Positions 8,978-18,778 of a DNA stretch of 64,000 bases are shown here, in pieces. Each line of letters starts with the position of its first letter. The stretch's first letter is position 1. The stretch comes from Roseovarius sp. W115 (GTDB lineage Bacteria > Pseudomonadota > Alphaproteobacteria > Rhodobacterales > Rhodobacteraceae). The notes beneath the pieces were generated by a model, which did not search any database, was not told the origin of the DNA, and was given only the letters and a program-made list of their open reading frames with translations. Made by a program: the position numbers and the translations under genes. The DNA lies in contig NZ_CP146606.1 of NCBI RefSeq assembly GCF_032842945.2, positions 2,608,501 to 2,672,500 of the forward strand, in the 5' to 3' direction.

Positions 8978-9039
8978 TACCAAAAGAATAACATCGACCG
9001 GGCCAATATGGCCACTGGTTGAAAGAGCGGAGAGAAGCA

Positions 9040-9879
9040 ATGGCGTTGCTCAGCTTTGAAAGAAAATACCGCGTCCGCGGGGGGACCTTGATCGGAGGCG
9101 ACTTGTTCGACTTCTGGGTCGGTCCATTTTATGTGGGCTTTTTCGGGGTCACGACGTTTTTCTTCGCGACGCTGGGGACGATCCTGATTTTCTGGGGGGC
9201 GGCGCATCAGGGCACGTTCAATCCCTGGCTCATAAACATTGCCCCACCGGACCTGTCCTATGGGCTTGGGGCCGCGCCGTTGATGGAAGGCGGGTTGTGG
9301 CAGATCATCACGATCTGTGCCATTGGCGCTTTCTGTAGCTGGGCGCTCAGAGAGGTTGAGATCTGTCGCAAGCTGGGGATGGGCTATCACGTGCCTTTTG
9401 CCTTCAGCGTCGCGATCTTTGCCTATGTCACGCTGGTGGTGTTCCGTCCGGTGCTGATGGGGGCCTGGGGGCATGGGTTCCCCTACGGGATTTTCAGCCA
9501 TCTCGATTGGGTGTCCAACACCGGCTACGCCTATCTGCACTTCCACTACAACCCGGCGCATATGCTGGCGGTGACGCTCTTTTTCACCACCACTCTGGCG
9601 CTGGCGTTGCATGGTGGTCTGATCCTTTCGGCGGCCAACCCTGAGAAGGGCGAAGAGATGCGCACGCCGGATCATGAGGACACATTCTTCCGTGATTTCA
9701 TCGGCTATTCGGTGGGCACGCTGGGCATTCACCGTGTCGGGCTTCTTCTGGCGCTCAACGCCGGGTTCTGGTCGGCGATCTGTATCATCATTTCCGGCCC
9801 GGTCTGGACTAAAGGCTGGCCTGAATGGTGGAACTGGTGGCTTGAGATGCCGATCTGGCCATCTCAGATGGGGGTGTAA
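9040..9879 (+). CDS. pufL: Photosynthetic reaction centre L subunit
   Basis: PufL is one of two membrane subunits binding the special pair, accessory pigments, quinones and Fe of the type II reaction centre. The 279-aa product has five hydrophobic helices and hallmark segments: [40 protein letters not shown] and [20 protein letters not shown], with the His ligands of the special pair and non-haem iron. ATG 9040 ([10 protein letters not shown]) is chosen over an upstream in-frame start at 9019, because it matches the invariant N-terminus and has GGAGAG just before it. Confidence 0.97.
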   Translation: MALLSFERKYRVRGGTLIGGDLFDFWVGPFYVGFFGVTTFFFATLGTILIFWGAAHQGTFNPWLINIAPPDLSYGLGAAPLMEGGLWQIITICAIGAFCSWALREVEICRKLGMGYHVPFAFSVAIFAYVTLVVFRPVLMGAWGHGFPYGIFSHLDWVSNTGYAYLHFHYNPAHMLAVTLFFTTTLALALHGGLILSAANPEKGEEMRTPDHEDTFFRDFIGYSVGTLGIHRVGLLLALNAGFWSAICIIISGPVWTKGWPEWWNWWLEMPIWPSQMGV

Positions 9880-9882
9880 GCC

Positions 9883-10869
9883 ATGATTGAGTATCAGAAT
9901 ATCTTCAATCAGGTGCAGGTTCAGGGTCAGCCCGAATGGGGCATGGACGATGACGGCACCTTGACGGCAGAACGCGGCTTTGCCCCACGGTTCAGTAAGC
10001 TTGTTGGCTGGATTGGCAACGCGCAGCTGGGGCCCATAAATCTCGGCTGGACCGGAGTTGTCAGCCTGGTGAGCTTTGTCCTGGCGCTGAATATCGTGGG
10101 GATGAACATGTTGGCGCAGGTCAACTATTCGATCCCTGAATTCCTGCGGCAGGGCTTCTGGCTGGCGCTGGAGCCGCCGGGACCGGAGCATGGGTTGTCC
10201 ATTCCACCTCTTAATGAAGGGGGATGGTTTATCATTTCCTCATTCTTCCTTTTGGTGAGCGTGATGAGTTGGCTGGCGCGGACCTGGATCCTCGCGGCGA
10301 ACCACAAGATGGGCAAACATATCTTCTGGGCCTTTGCCTCGGCCATCTGGCTGATGCTGGTGCTCAACCTCTTCCGCCCGATCCTGATGGGGTCGTGGTC
10401 AGAGGCGGTACCTTATGGCATCTTCCCGCATCTGGATTGGACCACGGCGTTCTCGATCCGTTACGGAAACCTTTACTACAACCCGTTCCACTGCCTTTCG
10501 ATCGTGTTCCTTTATGGCTCGACGCTGCTCTTTGCGATGCATGGGGCGACCATTCTGGCGGTGACGCGCTATGGCGGGGACCGCGAGCTTGAACAGATCG
10601 TGGACCGGGGCACAGCCACCGAGCGTGCGGCCCTCTTCTGGCGCTGGACCATGGGGTTCAACGCGACGATGGAGGGCATTCACCGCTGGGCCTGGTGGTT
10701 TGCGGTGCTGACACCGATCACGGGTGGCATTGGTATTCTGCTGACCGGGACGGTTGTGGACAACTGGTTCATCTGGGCGCAAGAGCACAACTTTGCCCCC
10801 GCTTACGACGGCTCTTACGGCTACGAGGCTTACGGGTCTTACGAAGCCTTCATCGGTAAGGAGGAGTAA
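9883..10869 (+). CDS. pufM: Photosynthetic reaction centre M subunit
   Basis: PufM is the second core subunit of the reaction centre. The 328-aa product starts [15 protein letters not shown] and includes [40 protein letters not shown] and [16 protein letters not shown], which carry pigment and iron ligands. The C-terminus is extended and tyrosine-rich ([16 protein letters not shown]), as in species with a tetraheme subunit. It begins 3 nt after the pufL stop and ends 3 nt before pufC. Confidence 0.97.
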   Translation: MIEYQNIFNQVQVQGQPEWGMDDDGTLTAERGFAPRFSKLVGWIGNAQLGPINLGWTGVVSLVSFVLALNIVGMNMLAQVNYSIPEFLRQGFWLALEPPGPEHGLSIPPLNEGGWFIISSFFLLVSVMSWLARTWILAANHKMGKHIFWAFASAIWLMLVLNLFRPILMGSWSEAVPYGIFPHLDWTTAFSIRYGNLYYNPFHCLSIVFLYGSTLLFAMHGATILAVTRYGGDRELEQIVDRGTATERAALFWRWTMGFNATMEGIHRWAWWFAVLTPITGGIGILLTGTVVDNWFIWAQEHNFAPAYDGSYGYEAYGSYEAFIGKEE

Positions 10870-10872
10870 GAC

Positions 10873-11991
10873 ATGTTTCCCAAATGGTTCAAAGAGTGGA
10901 ACAAACACAATCCCACCAACATCTACGGGCCAGCGATCTTTGTGGGTGTCGTGGGGGCGGCAGTGTTTGCGGCGGCCATTCTGATTGCCCTTGGGCAGCC
11001 CTATGCAACTGAGAGCCTTCAGACCGGGCCGCGCGGGACGGGGATGTCGATCACCGAGTTTGACAGTGACAGGGTGGTGCCGGACCCCGATATTGCAGAG
11101 CTTATTGAGGATCCGCCATTCCCAATCGAAGCCGATGAGCCGATTGCATCGGATATCTATGAGAACGTGCAGATCCTTGGCGGGCTGACGGAGTCCAATT
11201 TCAACCGGCTGATGGCGGCGATGACACGCTGGGTCGCGCCCGAAGAGGGCTGCGCGTACTGTCACGGAGATGGCGACGTAGAGACGTATGGCGAGGACAG
11301 CCTCTACACCAAAGTTGTCTCGCGCCGGATGATCGAGATGACGCAAAACATCAACGAGAACTGGGATGGTCATGTGAATGCCAATGGCCAAGTTGGTGTA
11401 ACCTGCATGACCTGTCACCGTGGTCAGAACGTGCCAAGCGACATCTGGTTCAAGCTGTCGCCGGTGAATGAGCGTGTGTCCGGATGGGCGGCTGTTCAAA
11501 ACCGGGCCACACCGCTCAGCTCCTTTACATCGCTGCCTTCGGATGCGCTTGAGACCTATCTGGTCGAGGGCGAGACCATCGGTGTGCATGATCTGGAAAG
11601 CCGGGTGGCAGGTATTCCGGGGCAGGACGGGTATCCTGGTATCCAACAGGCCGAGCGGACTTATGCGCTGATGAACTACATTGCCAATTCGCTGGGTGTG
11701 AATTGTGTCTTTTGTCACAACAGCCGCGCCTTCTATGACGGGGCCGAAGTGACGCCGCAATGGGGCACTGAGAGCCTTGGTATCTCGATGGTTCAGGAAT
11801 TGAACAACGACTACCTCATTCCGCTCAAAGACACCTATCCGCCCGAACGGTTGGGCCCGGTGCATCAGGATGCGCCCAAGGCAGCCTGCCGGACCTGTCA
11901 CAAAGGCTACCAGCAGCCGTTGCAGGGCACGAATGTGATTGCAGATTGGCCGGAGCTGGCGACGACGGGTGTGCCGGATTACGGCAACTGA
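10873..11991 (+). CDS. pufC: Reaction-centre tetraheme cytochrome c subunit PufC
   Basis: PufC docks on the periplasmic face of the reaction centre and re-reduces the special pair. The 372-aa product has four CXXCH haem sites: CAYCH (127-131), CMTCH (178-182), CVFCH (278-282) and CRTCH (339-343). One N-terminal membrane helix (about 21-40) is followed by GQPYATESLQTGPRG. I see no lipobox Cys, so it is probably anchored by the uncleaved helix. Presence of pufC and absence of pufX fits marine aerobic phototrophs. A hairpin terminator follows. Confidence 0.97.
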   Translation: MFPKWFKEWNKHNPTNIYGPAIFVGVVGAAVFAAAILIALGQPYATESLQTGPRGTGMSITEFDSDRVVPDPDIAELIEDPPFPIEADEPIASDIYENVQILGGLTESNFNRLMAAMTRWVAPEEGCAYCHGDGDVETYGEDSLYTKVVSRRMIEMTQNINENWDGHVNANGQVGVTCMTCHRGQNVPSDIWFKLSPVNERVSGWAAVQNRATPLSSFTSLPSDALETYLVEGETIGVHDLESRVAGIPGQDGYPGIQQAERTYALMNYIANSLGVNCVFCHNSRAFYDGAEVTPQWGTESLGISMVQELNNDYLIPLKDTYPPERLGPVHQDAPKAACRTCHKGYQQPLQGTNVIADWPELATTGVPDYGN

Positions 11992-11997
11992 AGCTTT

Positions 11998-12025
11998 GGG
12001 TCAGGCCTTGCAAGAGGCCTGACCC
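11998..12025 (+). terminator. Hairpin after pufC
   Basis: GGGTCAGGCC (11998-12007) and GGCCTGACCC (12016-12025) form a perfect 10-bp stem with an 8-nt loop, just after the pufC stop. The downstream tract (GTTAAAT) is only weakly T-rich. Partial termination or mRNA 3'-end protection before dxs is likely. Confidence 0.7.
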
Positions 12026-12090
12026 GTTAAATCGCGCACCTGCTGCCCGAGTGATGCGGGTTGCGCCCAAGCCGCCTTGAGGGGGGTGCG

Positions 12091-14019
12091 ATGCCAAAAG
12101 ATACACCAACAACACCGCTTCTGGATCGGGTCGCTGGCCCGTCCGATCTACGACAATTGCCGGACAGTGATCTGGCCGAAATTGCGCGGGAACTTCGATC
12201 AGAGGTGATTTCCGCGGTGTCCGAGACAGGCGGGCACCTGGGCTCGTCTCTTGGGGTTGTCGAACTGGCCGTGGCCATTCATGCGGTGTTCAACACGCCA
12301 ATGGACAAGTTGGTCTGGGATGTGGGGCATCAATGCTATCCGCACAAGATCCTGACCGGGCGGCGGGACCGCATTCGCACCTTGCGCCAGAAGGACGGGT
12401 TGAGCGGGTTCACCAAACGCGCTGAGAGTGAATACGACCCCTTTGGCGCGGCGCATAGTTCAACGTCGATCAGTGCGGCACTTGGGTTCGCGGTCGGGCG
12501 CGATATGGGACGGCCTACGGGCGATGCAATTGCCGTGATCGGCGATGGCTCGATCAGTGCGGGCATGGCCTATGAGGCGATGAACAACGCGGGTGCCGAA
12601 GGGCGGCGGATGTTTGTCATTCTCAATGATAATGAAATGAGCATTGCCCCGCCTGTGGGCGCAATGTCGTCATATCTCAGTGGCCTTTATGCCAATGAGC
12701 CGCTGGCCAAGATGAAGAGCCTGGCCGAGGGGTTTGAAGCGGCGCTGCCTGCGCCGATGCGCGAAGGGGCGAAGCGCGCGCGACAGCTTGTGACTGGAGT
12801 GTCCGAGTCCGGCACGCTCTTTGAAGAACTTGGGTTTGAATATGTCGGGCCGATTAATGGCCACGACATGGATCAACTCTTGCCCGTGCTGCGCGCAGCG
12901 CACACGCGGGCCACTGGGCCGGTTCTGATTCATGTCTGCACGGTCAAAGGCAAGGGGTACACCCCTGCGGAGGCCAGCGCGGATTGCTATCATGGTGTCT
13001 CCAAGTTCGATGTGGAGACCGGGGCGCAGGCCAAGAAATCGGCGTCCGCGCCGTCTTATACGTCCGTATTTGGCCAGGCGCTGACGCAAGAGGCGGCGAG
13101 CGATCCCAATATCGTGGCTGTGACGGCGGCGATGCCGTCGGGCACAGGCGTCAACATCATGGCCGATCGGTTTCCGAACCGGGTGTTCGACGTGGGCATT
13201 GCCGAACAACATGGCGTAACCTTTGCAGCCGGGATGGCGGCCAGCGGGCTGCGGCCCTTCTGCGCGATTTATTCGACTTTCCTGCAACGCGGCTATGACC
13301 AGGTGGTGCACGACGTGGCTTTGCAAGGCCTGCCGGTGCGGTTTGCGATTGACCGGGCGGGGCTTGTGGGCGCCGATGGGCCGACCCATGCAGGGGCGTT
13401 TGACATCGGGTATCTGGGCGCTTTGCCCGGTATGACCTGCATGGCGGCGGCTGATGAGGCGGAGCTGACGCATATGGTGGCGACGGCCGCGGCGCATGAC
13501 GAGGGACCGATTGCGTTTCGGTATCCGCGTGGCGCGGGGACCGGTGTGGCCATACCTGAGCGCGGCGAGGTTCTAGAGATTGGCAAGGGCCGGGTGCTCT
13601 TTGAAGGGTCTGACGTTGCCATCCTGTCTTACGGAGCACATCTGACCGAGTGTCTGGAAGCGGCGGAGATACTGGAGAATGCAGGTCTTTCGGTCACTTT
13701 GGCAGATGCGCGGTTTGCCAAGCCTCTGGACCGTGATCTGGTGCTGCAACTGGCAAGCCATCACCGGGTGCTGATCACGGTGGAAGAAGGCGCGATGTGC
13801 GGCTTTGGAGCCATAGTGTTGCAAACGCTGGCCGCCGAGGGCGCGTTGGATCGTGGTCTTGCTATACGCACGATGCACCTTCCGGATCGCTACATTGATC
13901 AGGCAAGCCCGGATGAGATGTATCAAGCGGCGGGGCTGACGGCACGGGACATTGCGCTCACTGCGACACAAGCCGCCGGGTCAACTGCTGATGTCGTGCC
14001 GCTTGGGGTTGTCAAATAG
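12091..14019 (+). CDS. dxs: 1-deoxy-D-xylulose-5-phosphate synthase
   Basis: Dxs is the ThDP-dependent first enzyme of the MEP isoprenoid pathway (pyruvate plus glyceraldehyde-3-phosphate). The 642-aa product has the N-terminal [16 protein letters not shown], a ThDP/Mg motif ([20 protein letters not shown], about 150), and the transketolase central and C-terminal domains ([16 protein letters not shown]). ATG 12091 follows GAGGGGGG. An in-frame TTG at 12061 adds ten unconserved residues. Its place after pufC ties precursor supply for pigments to photosystem expression, as in related Rhodobacterales. Confidence 0.95.
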   Translation: MPKDTPTTPLLDRVAGPSDLRQLPDSDLAEIARELRSEVISAVSETGGHLGSSLGVVELAVAIHAVFNTPMDKLVWDVGHQCYPHKILTGRRDRIRTLRQKDGLSGFTKRAESEYDPFGAAHSSTSISAALGFAVGRDMGRPTGDAIAVIGDGSISAGMAYEAMNNAGAEGRRMFVILNDNEMSIAPPVGAMSSYLSGLYANEPLAKMKSLAEGFEAALPAPMREGAKRARQLVTGVSESGTLFEELGFEYVGPINGHDMDQLLPVLRAAHTRATGPVLIHVCTVKGKGYTPAEASADCYHGVSKFDVETGAQAKKSASAPSYTSVFGQALTQEAASDPNIVAVTAAMPSGTGVNIMADRFPNRVFDVGIAEQHGVTFAAGMAASGLRPFCAIYSTFLQRGYDQVVHDVALQGLPVRFAIDRAGLVGADGPTHAGAFDIGYLGALPGMTCMAAADEAELTHMVATAAAHDEGPIAFRYPRGAGTGVAIPERGEVLEIGKGRVLFEGSDVAILSYGAHLTECLEAAEILENAGLSVTLADARFAKPLDRDLVLQLASHHRVLITVEEGAMCGFGAIVLQTLAAEGALDRGLAIRTMHLPDRYIDQASPDEMYQAAGLTARDIALTATQAAGSTADVVPLGVVK

Positions 14020-14410
14020 AGGGTGACTCCTTTCGAGTGAGCGCACGATTCTGACCATGTCCCGGCAGAAAAAGTCTATTTTCCGACAAGCTGTTAGGAC
14101 GAATTTCCCGTCACAGGCGGAAATCACCGGCGGTTTTCAAACGCGATTCTGTTGTTTTTTCTGCCTTGCAGCACGATATGCGGGCATGTTCGCGTTGATT
14201 GTAAGAAAATTGATTTTTCACAATTCTGTGCGGGCCCAGCTTAATCTTTCATTTTGCGTCTACTGTGGAGGATCTTTCTGCAGAAAATGCCGCAGGTGCT
14301 TGGTCAAATGGTTCAGATGTGGTCCAAGAAATTCTTTGACTTAGCGGCACTGGCGCAGAACCCTTGTCGTAATGCCGGGACAAACCGGCGGGGCAAGAGG
14401 GAGCCAAAAC
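14020..14410. other. Non-coding gap between dxs and the BCCT transporter
   Basis: This 391-bp gap is more AT-rich than its surroundings (for example around 14190-14260). I find no TGT-N12-ACA box, no complete TTGAT-N4-ATCAA box and no convincing terminator; the stem ACTC/GAGT at about 14027-14039 is weak. It probably contains the promoter of the transporter. Confidence 0.5.
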
Positions 14411-16012
14411 ATGACCACATCTGAAGACCCGCAAAGCGCGGGCGAAGGCCACATGGAGTATTCGACAGACTACGAAATGGGCCAGGACAATATCAGGCCG
14501 ATGGGGCTTGATATTCATAACCCGGTATTCCTGATTTCAAGTGTTGTGATTTTTGGGTTCGTGCTGATTGCGCTTGCCAATCAGGAGGCCACCGCAGAGT
14601 TCTTTGGCTGGCTGCGGCCATGGCTGACAAGCACGTTTGACTGGTTTCTTGTTCTATCCGTTAACGCAATCACGCTCTTCTGTCTGGTTTTGATCGTTTT
14701 GCCCGTAGGCTCGGTCAGGATTGGCGGTAAGGACGCCAAGCCCGATTATTCCTATGCTGGCTGGATCGCGATGATGTTCGCCGCCGGTATCGGCATTGGG
14801 CTGTTGTTCTTCGGGGTTCTTGAGCCGGTTTACTACAACTTCGCTGAAGATGGCGGCGCGCGACCTCTTGGAGTCGATATCACGCAGCCGGGCAATGAAT
14901 ATGTGGGTGTGGTCGGAACCATTCACCACTGGGGCCTCGAAGGGTGGGCGATCTATGCCGCCGTTGGTCTGAGCCTTGCCATCTTTTGCTATAACCTCGG
15001 CCTTCCGCTGACGCTTCGGTCTGCGTTCTACCCCATTCTGGGCGAACGTGTCTGGGGCTGGTGGGGCCATATGATCGACACGCTGGCTGTCTTTGCGACG
15101 CTCTTTGGTCTGACCACATCGCTGGGCCTCGGCGCGCAGCAGGTGGCGGCAGGTCTCAACGAGATCTTTGGCATTGAGCCTTCAAACACGGTCACCGTTG
15201 TCCTGATCATCGGCATCACGCTGATTGCTCTGGGCTCAGTCTGCCTTGGCATGGACAAGGGCGTCAAGCGGCTCTCGGAGATCAACATGGTCATGGCGGT
15301 CTGCCTCTTTATCTTCGTCATCCTCGTAACCGGTGTTGGTGCAGCGATTTCGCGGTATTTCAGCGTGATGGTTGATTACGTTGTGATGCTTCCGGCACTG
15401 TCCAACCCGTTTGGTCGAGAAGACACCAGCTATTTCCACGGCTGGACGACCTTCTACTGGGCCTGGTGGATCGCATGGTCGCCTTTCGTCGGCATGTTTA
15501 TCGCACGCATCTCCAAGGGGCGTACGGTGCGTGAGTTCATCATCTGTGCACTGCTCGCTCCCACGGCTGTTTGTGCGCTCTGGATGTCGACCTTTGGCGG
15601 TGCTGCCATCGACATGCTGAACGCGGGCGGTGCCGAAGGCGTCAAAGCCACGGTGATCGACAGCTATGCCCCCGAGGGCGCGCTCTTTGGGTTCCTCAAG
15701 GAACTGCCGCTCTACAGCATCGTGGCACCGATTTCGCTGATCCTGATCGTGATCTTCTTTGTCACGTCCTCGGACAGCGGCAGCCTTGTGATCGATACGA
15801 TCACGGCAGGCGGCAAGATGGATGCGCCGGTGATCCAGCGGGTCTTCTGGTGCACGCTGGAAGGGCTGGTTGCCATTGCGCTCTTGCTGGGCGGCGGGTT
15901 GTCGGCGCTGCAAGGGGCGGCGGTGTCTACGGGCATTCCGTTCACGCTTGTGGTGCTGATGATGTGCTACTGCTTGTGGCTGGCACTTCGCTCAGAACGC
16001 GCCAAGCTCTAA
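14411..16012 (+). CDS. BCCT-family betaine/choline/carnitine-type transporter
   Basis: This is a secondary transporter for quaternary-ammonium or sulfonium osmolytes (glycine betaine, choline, DMSP). The 533-aa product has about 12 membrane helices and BCCT hallmarks: the glycine-rich stretch FAAGIGIGLLFFGVLEPVYY, HWGLEGWAIYAAVGLSLA, and the aromatic-rich FYWAWWIAWSPFVGMFIARI. ATG 14411 follows GAGGGAG. An earlier in-frame start (14372) is less likely. Substrate cannot be fixed from sequence. It has its own terminator and is not an obvious photosynthesis gene, although it lies inside the cluster. Confidence 0.9.
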   Translation: MTTSEDPQSAGEGHMEYSTDYEMGQDNIRPMGLDIHNPVFLISSVVIFGFVLIALANQEATAEFFGWLRPWLTSTFDWFLVLSVNAITLFCLVLIVLPVGSVRIGGKDAKPDYSYAGWIAMMFAAGIGIGLLFFGVLEPVYYNFAEDGGARPLGVDITQPGNEYVGVVGTIHHWGLEGWAIYAAVGLSLAIFCYNLGLPLTLRSAFYPILGERVWGWWGHMIDTLAVFATLFGLTTSLGLGAQQVAAGLNEIFGIEPSNTVTVVLIIGITLIALGSVCLGMDKGVKRLSEINMVMAVCLFIFVILVTGVGAAISRYFSVMVDYVVMLPALSNPFGREDTSYFHGWTTFYWAWWIAWSPFVGMFIARISKGRTVREFIICALLAPTAVCALWMSTFGGAAIDMLNAGGAEGVKATVIDSYAPEGALFGFLKELPLYSIVAPISLILIVIFFVTSSDSGSLVIDTITAGGKMDAPVIQRVFWCTLEGLVAIALLLGGGLSALQGAAVSTGIPFTLVVLMMCYCLWLALRSERAKL

Positions 16013-16032
16013 GAGCAACCTGAAGATTTAAG

Positions 16033-16066
16033 ATCGGCCTGGGGAGACCCCGGCCGATTTTCTTTT
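16033..16066 (+). terminator. Rho-independent terminator of the BCCT gene
   Basis: ATCGGCC (16033-16039) pairs with GGCCGAT (16052-16058). An inner GGGG/CCCC stem closes over an AGA loop, and the hairpin is followed by TTTTCTTTT. Confidence 0.9.
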
Positions 16067-16080
16067 GGGCTGCACAAAGA

Positions 16081-16110
16081 AAAGGACCGCTCTCTTGAAA
16101 GCGGTCCTTT
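16081..16110 (-). terminator. Terminator of cycA (possibly bidirectional)
   Basis: AAAGGACCGC (16081-16090) and GCGGTCCTTT (16101-16110) form a 10-bp stem (11 with the inner T-A pair). On the minus strand the stem is followed by TTTTCTTTG, so it ends the leftward cycA transcript. Confidence 0.85.
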
Positions 16111-16133
16111 CTCATTTGATATGTGCTGGTCGC

Positions 16134-16568
16134 TTAACTTTCAGGGCCAACCGAGGCGAGGTAAGCCCAGATGTTTACGGCGTCCTCTTCCTTTCGCGCC
16201 TTGAACGTCATTTTGCTGCGCGCTTTGTCATTTCCGGTGACTTCTCTGAGGTAAGCGGTCGGATCTTGAACGTAGGTCACAAAAGAGGCCTCATCCCAGG
16301 CCAGGCCGCCTTCACCGGCAGCAACCATGTCTTTCGAGTATTTGAAGTCTTCGGTACCTGCGGTCCGACCGACGACGCCGAAAAGGTTCGGCCCGGTTTT
16401 GCCGCCTTTGACAATGGCGTTGCCATCGGCATCCTGAACCATGTGGCAGGACTTACACTGTTTAAACGCTTTTTCGCCGGCTGCGGGATCGCCTGAGGCG
16501 GTGTCTGCAGCGAAAGCTGGGGCTGCGATACAGAAAAGCGCAGCCGTGGCTGTTACATAAGATTTCAT
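16134..16568 (-). CDS. cycA: Cytochrome c2
   Basis: Cytochrome c2 is a soluble periplasmic electron carrier that shuttles electrons from the bc1 complex to the reaction centre or PufC, and to oxidases. The 144-aa product has a Sec signal peptide with cleavage after PAFA (residue 20), one haem site CKSCH (38-42) and the axial Met in KARSKMTF (about 120). GPNLFGVVGRTAGTEDF and IWAYLASV match cytochrome c2 of Rhodobacter. It is transcribed leftwards, downstream of hemA, with a 5' leader containing an inverted repeat. Confidence 0.92.
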   Translation of the reverse strand: MKSYVTATAALFCIAAPAFAADTASGDPAAGEKAFKQCKSCHMVQDADGNAIVKGGKTGPNLFGVVGRTAGTEDFKYSKDMVAAGEGGLAWDEASFVTYVQDPTAYLREVTGNDKARSKMTFKARKEEDAVNIWAYLASVGPES

Positions 16569-16581
16569 TACGTCCTCCGTG

Positions 16582-16600
16582 GTGTTGGCTTGAGCAACAC
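16582..16600. promoter_or_regulatory. Inverted repeat in the cycA leader
   Basis: GTGTTG (16582-16587) and CAACAC (16595-16600) flank 7 bp, 14 bp upstream of the cycA start codon. It could be an operator or an mRNA hairpin. Read as TGT...ACA the spacing is 11, not the 12 of PpsR sites. Confidence 0.4.
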
Positions 16601-16655
16601 ATAGAACCTGAACGCTCGAGTCAACAGTGTTATGGTCAATTTGCCGCTATTAGCA

Positions 16656-17870
16656 TCAAGCCACTGCATGAGCGATGGCGCATTGCTTCCACAAAACGCT
16701 CAGCGCTTCGACAAGATGATCGATATCTGCTTCATTGTGCAATGGTCCGGGCGTAAAGCGCAGGCGCTCTGTGCCTTTGGGAACCGTGGGATAGTTGATG
16801 GGCTGCACATAGATGCCCCAGTCACGCATCAGGATATCGGCCAGCATCCGGCATTTGACCGGATCCTTGATCATCACGGGGATGATGTGGCTGGGGTTAT
16901 CCAGGTGCGGAATGCCCTGTTTGTCCAGTTGATTGCGCAGATAGGCCACGCGTTCGCGTTGCATCTGGCGTTCAATCTGGCTTTGCTTGAGATGGGCCAC
17001 GGATGCCTTGGCAGCGGCGGCCACAGCCGGGGGCAGGGCGGTGGTAAAGATGAAGCCCGAGGCAAAGGATCGGATAAAGTCACACATTGCCGCTGATCCC
17101 GTAACGTAGCCGCCCATGCAGCCATAGGCTTTGCCCAAAGTGCCCTCAATGAGGGTGATGCGGTCGGCAAGCCCCTCTCGCTCGGATACGCCACCGCCTC
17201 GGGGGCCGTAGAGCCCAACCGCGTGCACCTCATCGAGATAGGTCATGGCGCCATGTTTTTCAGCCACTTCGATGATTTCTTTCATCGGGCAGATGTCGCC
17301 ATCCATTGAGTAGACGCTTTCAAAGGCGACAATCTTGGGTGCGTTGGCGGGCAAGGCGGCCAGTTTGCGATCCAGGTCTTCGGGATCGTTATGCTTCCAG
17401 ATGACTTTGCGGGCGCGGCTGTGGCGCATTCCCTCGATCATTGAGGCGTGGTTGAGCTCATCCGACAGGATCACCGCATCGGGCAGGCGCGCACCCAGGG
17501 TCGACAGAGCCGCCCAGTTGGAGACATAGCCCGATGTGAAAAGCAGGGCGTCTTCCTTGCCGTGCAGATCGGCCAACTCTTTTTCGAGCTCCACGTGATA
17601 GTGGTTGGTGCCCGAGATGTTGCGCGTGCCCCCGGCGCCGGTGCCGCAAAGGTCGATGGCGTCTTTCATCACTTGGCGAATGTCATCGTTCTGGCCCATG
17701 CCGAGATAGTCGTTGGAGCACCAGACGGTTACCTCGTCAGGGGCATCATCATCATAGCTCTTGGCCTTGGGAAAAGACCCGCATTGGCGTTCAAGCTCGG
17801 CAAATATGCGATAGTTGCCTTCCTCTTTGAGTGCATTGAGTTGCGCGTTGAACATGGCATCAAAATCCAT
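16656..17870 (-). CDS. hemA: 5-aminolevulinate synthase
   Basis: HemA is the PLP enzyme condensing glycine and succinyl-CoA to ALA, the first committed tetrapyrrole step in alphaproteobacteria. The 404-aa product has the substrate loop [30 protein letters not shown], the PLP-binding Asp/His region ([10 protein letters not shown]) and the catalytic Lys in [14 protein letters not shown] (about 247). ATG 17870 ([10 protein letters not shown]) follows GAGGGA and overlaps the end of puhE by 11 bp. This couples ALA supply to the puh operon. Longer in-frame upstream reading lies within puhE. Confidence 0.96.
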   Translation of the reverse strand: MDFDAMFNAQLNALKEEGNYRIFAELERQCGSFPKAKSYDDDAPDEVTVWCSNDYLGMGQNDDIRQVMKDAIDLCGTGAGGTRNISGTNHYHVELEKELADLHGKEDALLFTSGYVSNWAALSTLGARLPDAVILSDELNHASMIEGMRHSRARKVIWKHNDPEDLDRKLAALPANAPKIVAFESVYSMDGDICPMKEIIEVAEKHGAMTYLDEVHAVGLYGPRGGGVSEREGLADRITLIEGTLGKAYGCMGGYVTGSAAMCDFIRSFASGFIFTTALPPAVAAAAKASVAHLKQSQIERQMQRERVAYLRNQLDKQGIPHLDNPSHIIPVMIKDPVKCRMLADILMRDWGIYVQPINYPTVPKGTERLRFTPGPLHNEADIDHLVEALSVLWKQCAIAHAVA

Positions 17871-18678
17871 GGGATCCCTCCGGTCTTGTCGTCTTGGTTT
17901 GTGTCGGTTTGGGCGCAGGGAGCATCCAGCGCCAGAGTTTGGCATCCGGCAATGGCAGCACCATCAGCCAATGTTCGAGCAGCGCCAGCACGGTGATCGC
18001 GCTCAGCAAGGCAAAGCCAGTGATCTCTGCCGGTGTGGTTGCCGCATAAAGCCTTTCCAGCCAGCAGGCGATGGCAAAGGTAAGTGCGGTGATTGAAACG
18101 GGAAACACCCAGTTGAGCCGCTGAATGCGGAAATGGCTGGCCAGATGGCCCAAAGCCTCGGGCAGAAACTCGGTATTGATCTTGGGCACGCCGAAATAGA
18201 GGTTCAGCTTGGCCGAGATGCGGGCGAAATAGAGGATCGTGAAGGTCCAGAGACCCACGGAATTCTCCGCCCCTGCAGCATAAAGCCAGAGACCTGCAAA
18301 GATCACGGTCAGCAGCAATTCGTGATAGGCAATCGTGCCCCAGGCGCGGGCAAACCGCTCCCATTCCGGGAGGTCATCGGGGCAATCACGCAGGTTGGGG
18401 CCAGTGATGGCACCCGACAGGAACGACAGCTCCACCCAGCCCCAGATCGCCAAAGCCGCCAGGAACGCCCCATAGGCGGCAGTCACTGTGCCCATGTCCA
18501 AAGTGGTGACAAACCCCCAAAGGCCCACACCCAGAAAGGGCAGGGCCATCAGAGGCGAGAGCAGCCGCGTGCGAGCGCCCTTGGTATCGGCATGGCGCAC
18601 GACCATCAGGATCACTCCCGTGGAGAACCACCAGATGAACAGTGCGAAAACCGCAGCGATCCAGGGCGAAGCGGACAT
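17860..18678 (-). CDS. puhE: Photosynthetic complex assembly protein PuhE
   Basis: PuhE is a polytopic membrane protein that affects reaction-centre and LH1 assembly and bacteriochlorophyll production. Its biochemical activity is not established. The 272-aa product has about seven hydrophobic helices and the conserved patch [20 protein letters not shown], with [18 protein letters not shown] before it. ATG 18678 follows GGGAGG by 6 nt (a GTG directly upstream is in frame). It overlaps hemA. A 100-bp gap with hairpin repeats separates it from acsF. Confidence 0.9.
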   Translation of the reverse strand: MSASPWIAAVFALFIWWFSTGVILMVVRHADTKGARTRLLSPLMALPFLGVGLWGFVTTLDMGTVTAAYGAFLAALAIWGWVELSFLSGAITGPNLRDCPDDLPEWERFARAWGTIAYHELLLTVIFAGLWLYAAGAENSVGLWTFTILYFARISAKLNLYFGVPKINTEFLPEALGHLASHFRIQRLNWVFPVSITALTFAIACWLERLYAATTPAEITGFALLSAITVLALLEHWLMVLPLPDAKLWRWMLPAPKPTQTKTTRPEGSHGF

Positions 18679-18692
18679 CACGGGCCTCCCGC

Positions 18693-18749
18693 GTCCCGGG
18701 CTTGACCCGGGACCTCGTCGCCGTGGAGGTCCCGGATCAGGTCCGGGAC
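18693..18749. repeat. Pair of REP-like hairpins between acsF and puhE
   Basis: GTCCCGGG-CTTGA-CCCGGGAC (18693-18713) and GTCCCGGA-TCAGG-TCCGGGAC (18729-18749) are two near-identical 8-bp-arm palindromes 15 bp apart. This type recurs in alphaproteobacterial intergenic regions. Here it lies inside an operon, downstream of acsF, and could stabilise or partly terminate the acsF message. Confidence 0.85.
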
Positions 18750-18778
18750 TGCGGCTGCCTTATGCCAAAGGGCGTGTC

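Noticed and set aside
16583..16599. PpsR box upstream of cycA
   Set aside because: The dyad reads as TGT-N11-ACA, one base short of the TGT-N12-ACA spacing seen at every other site here.
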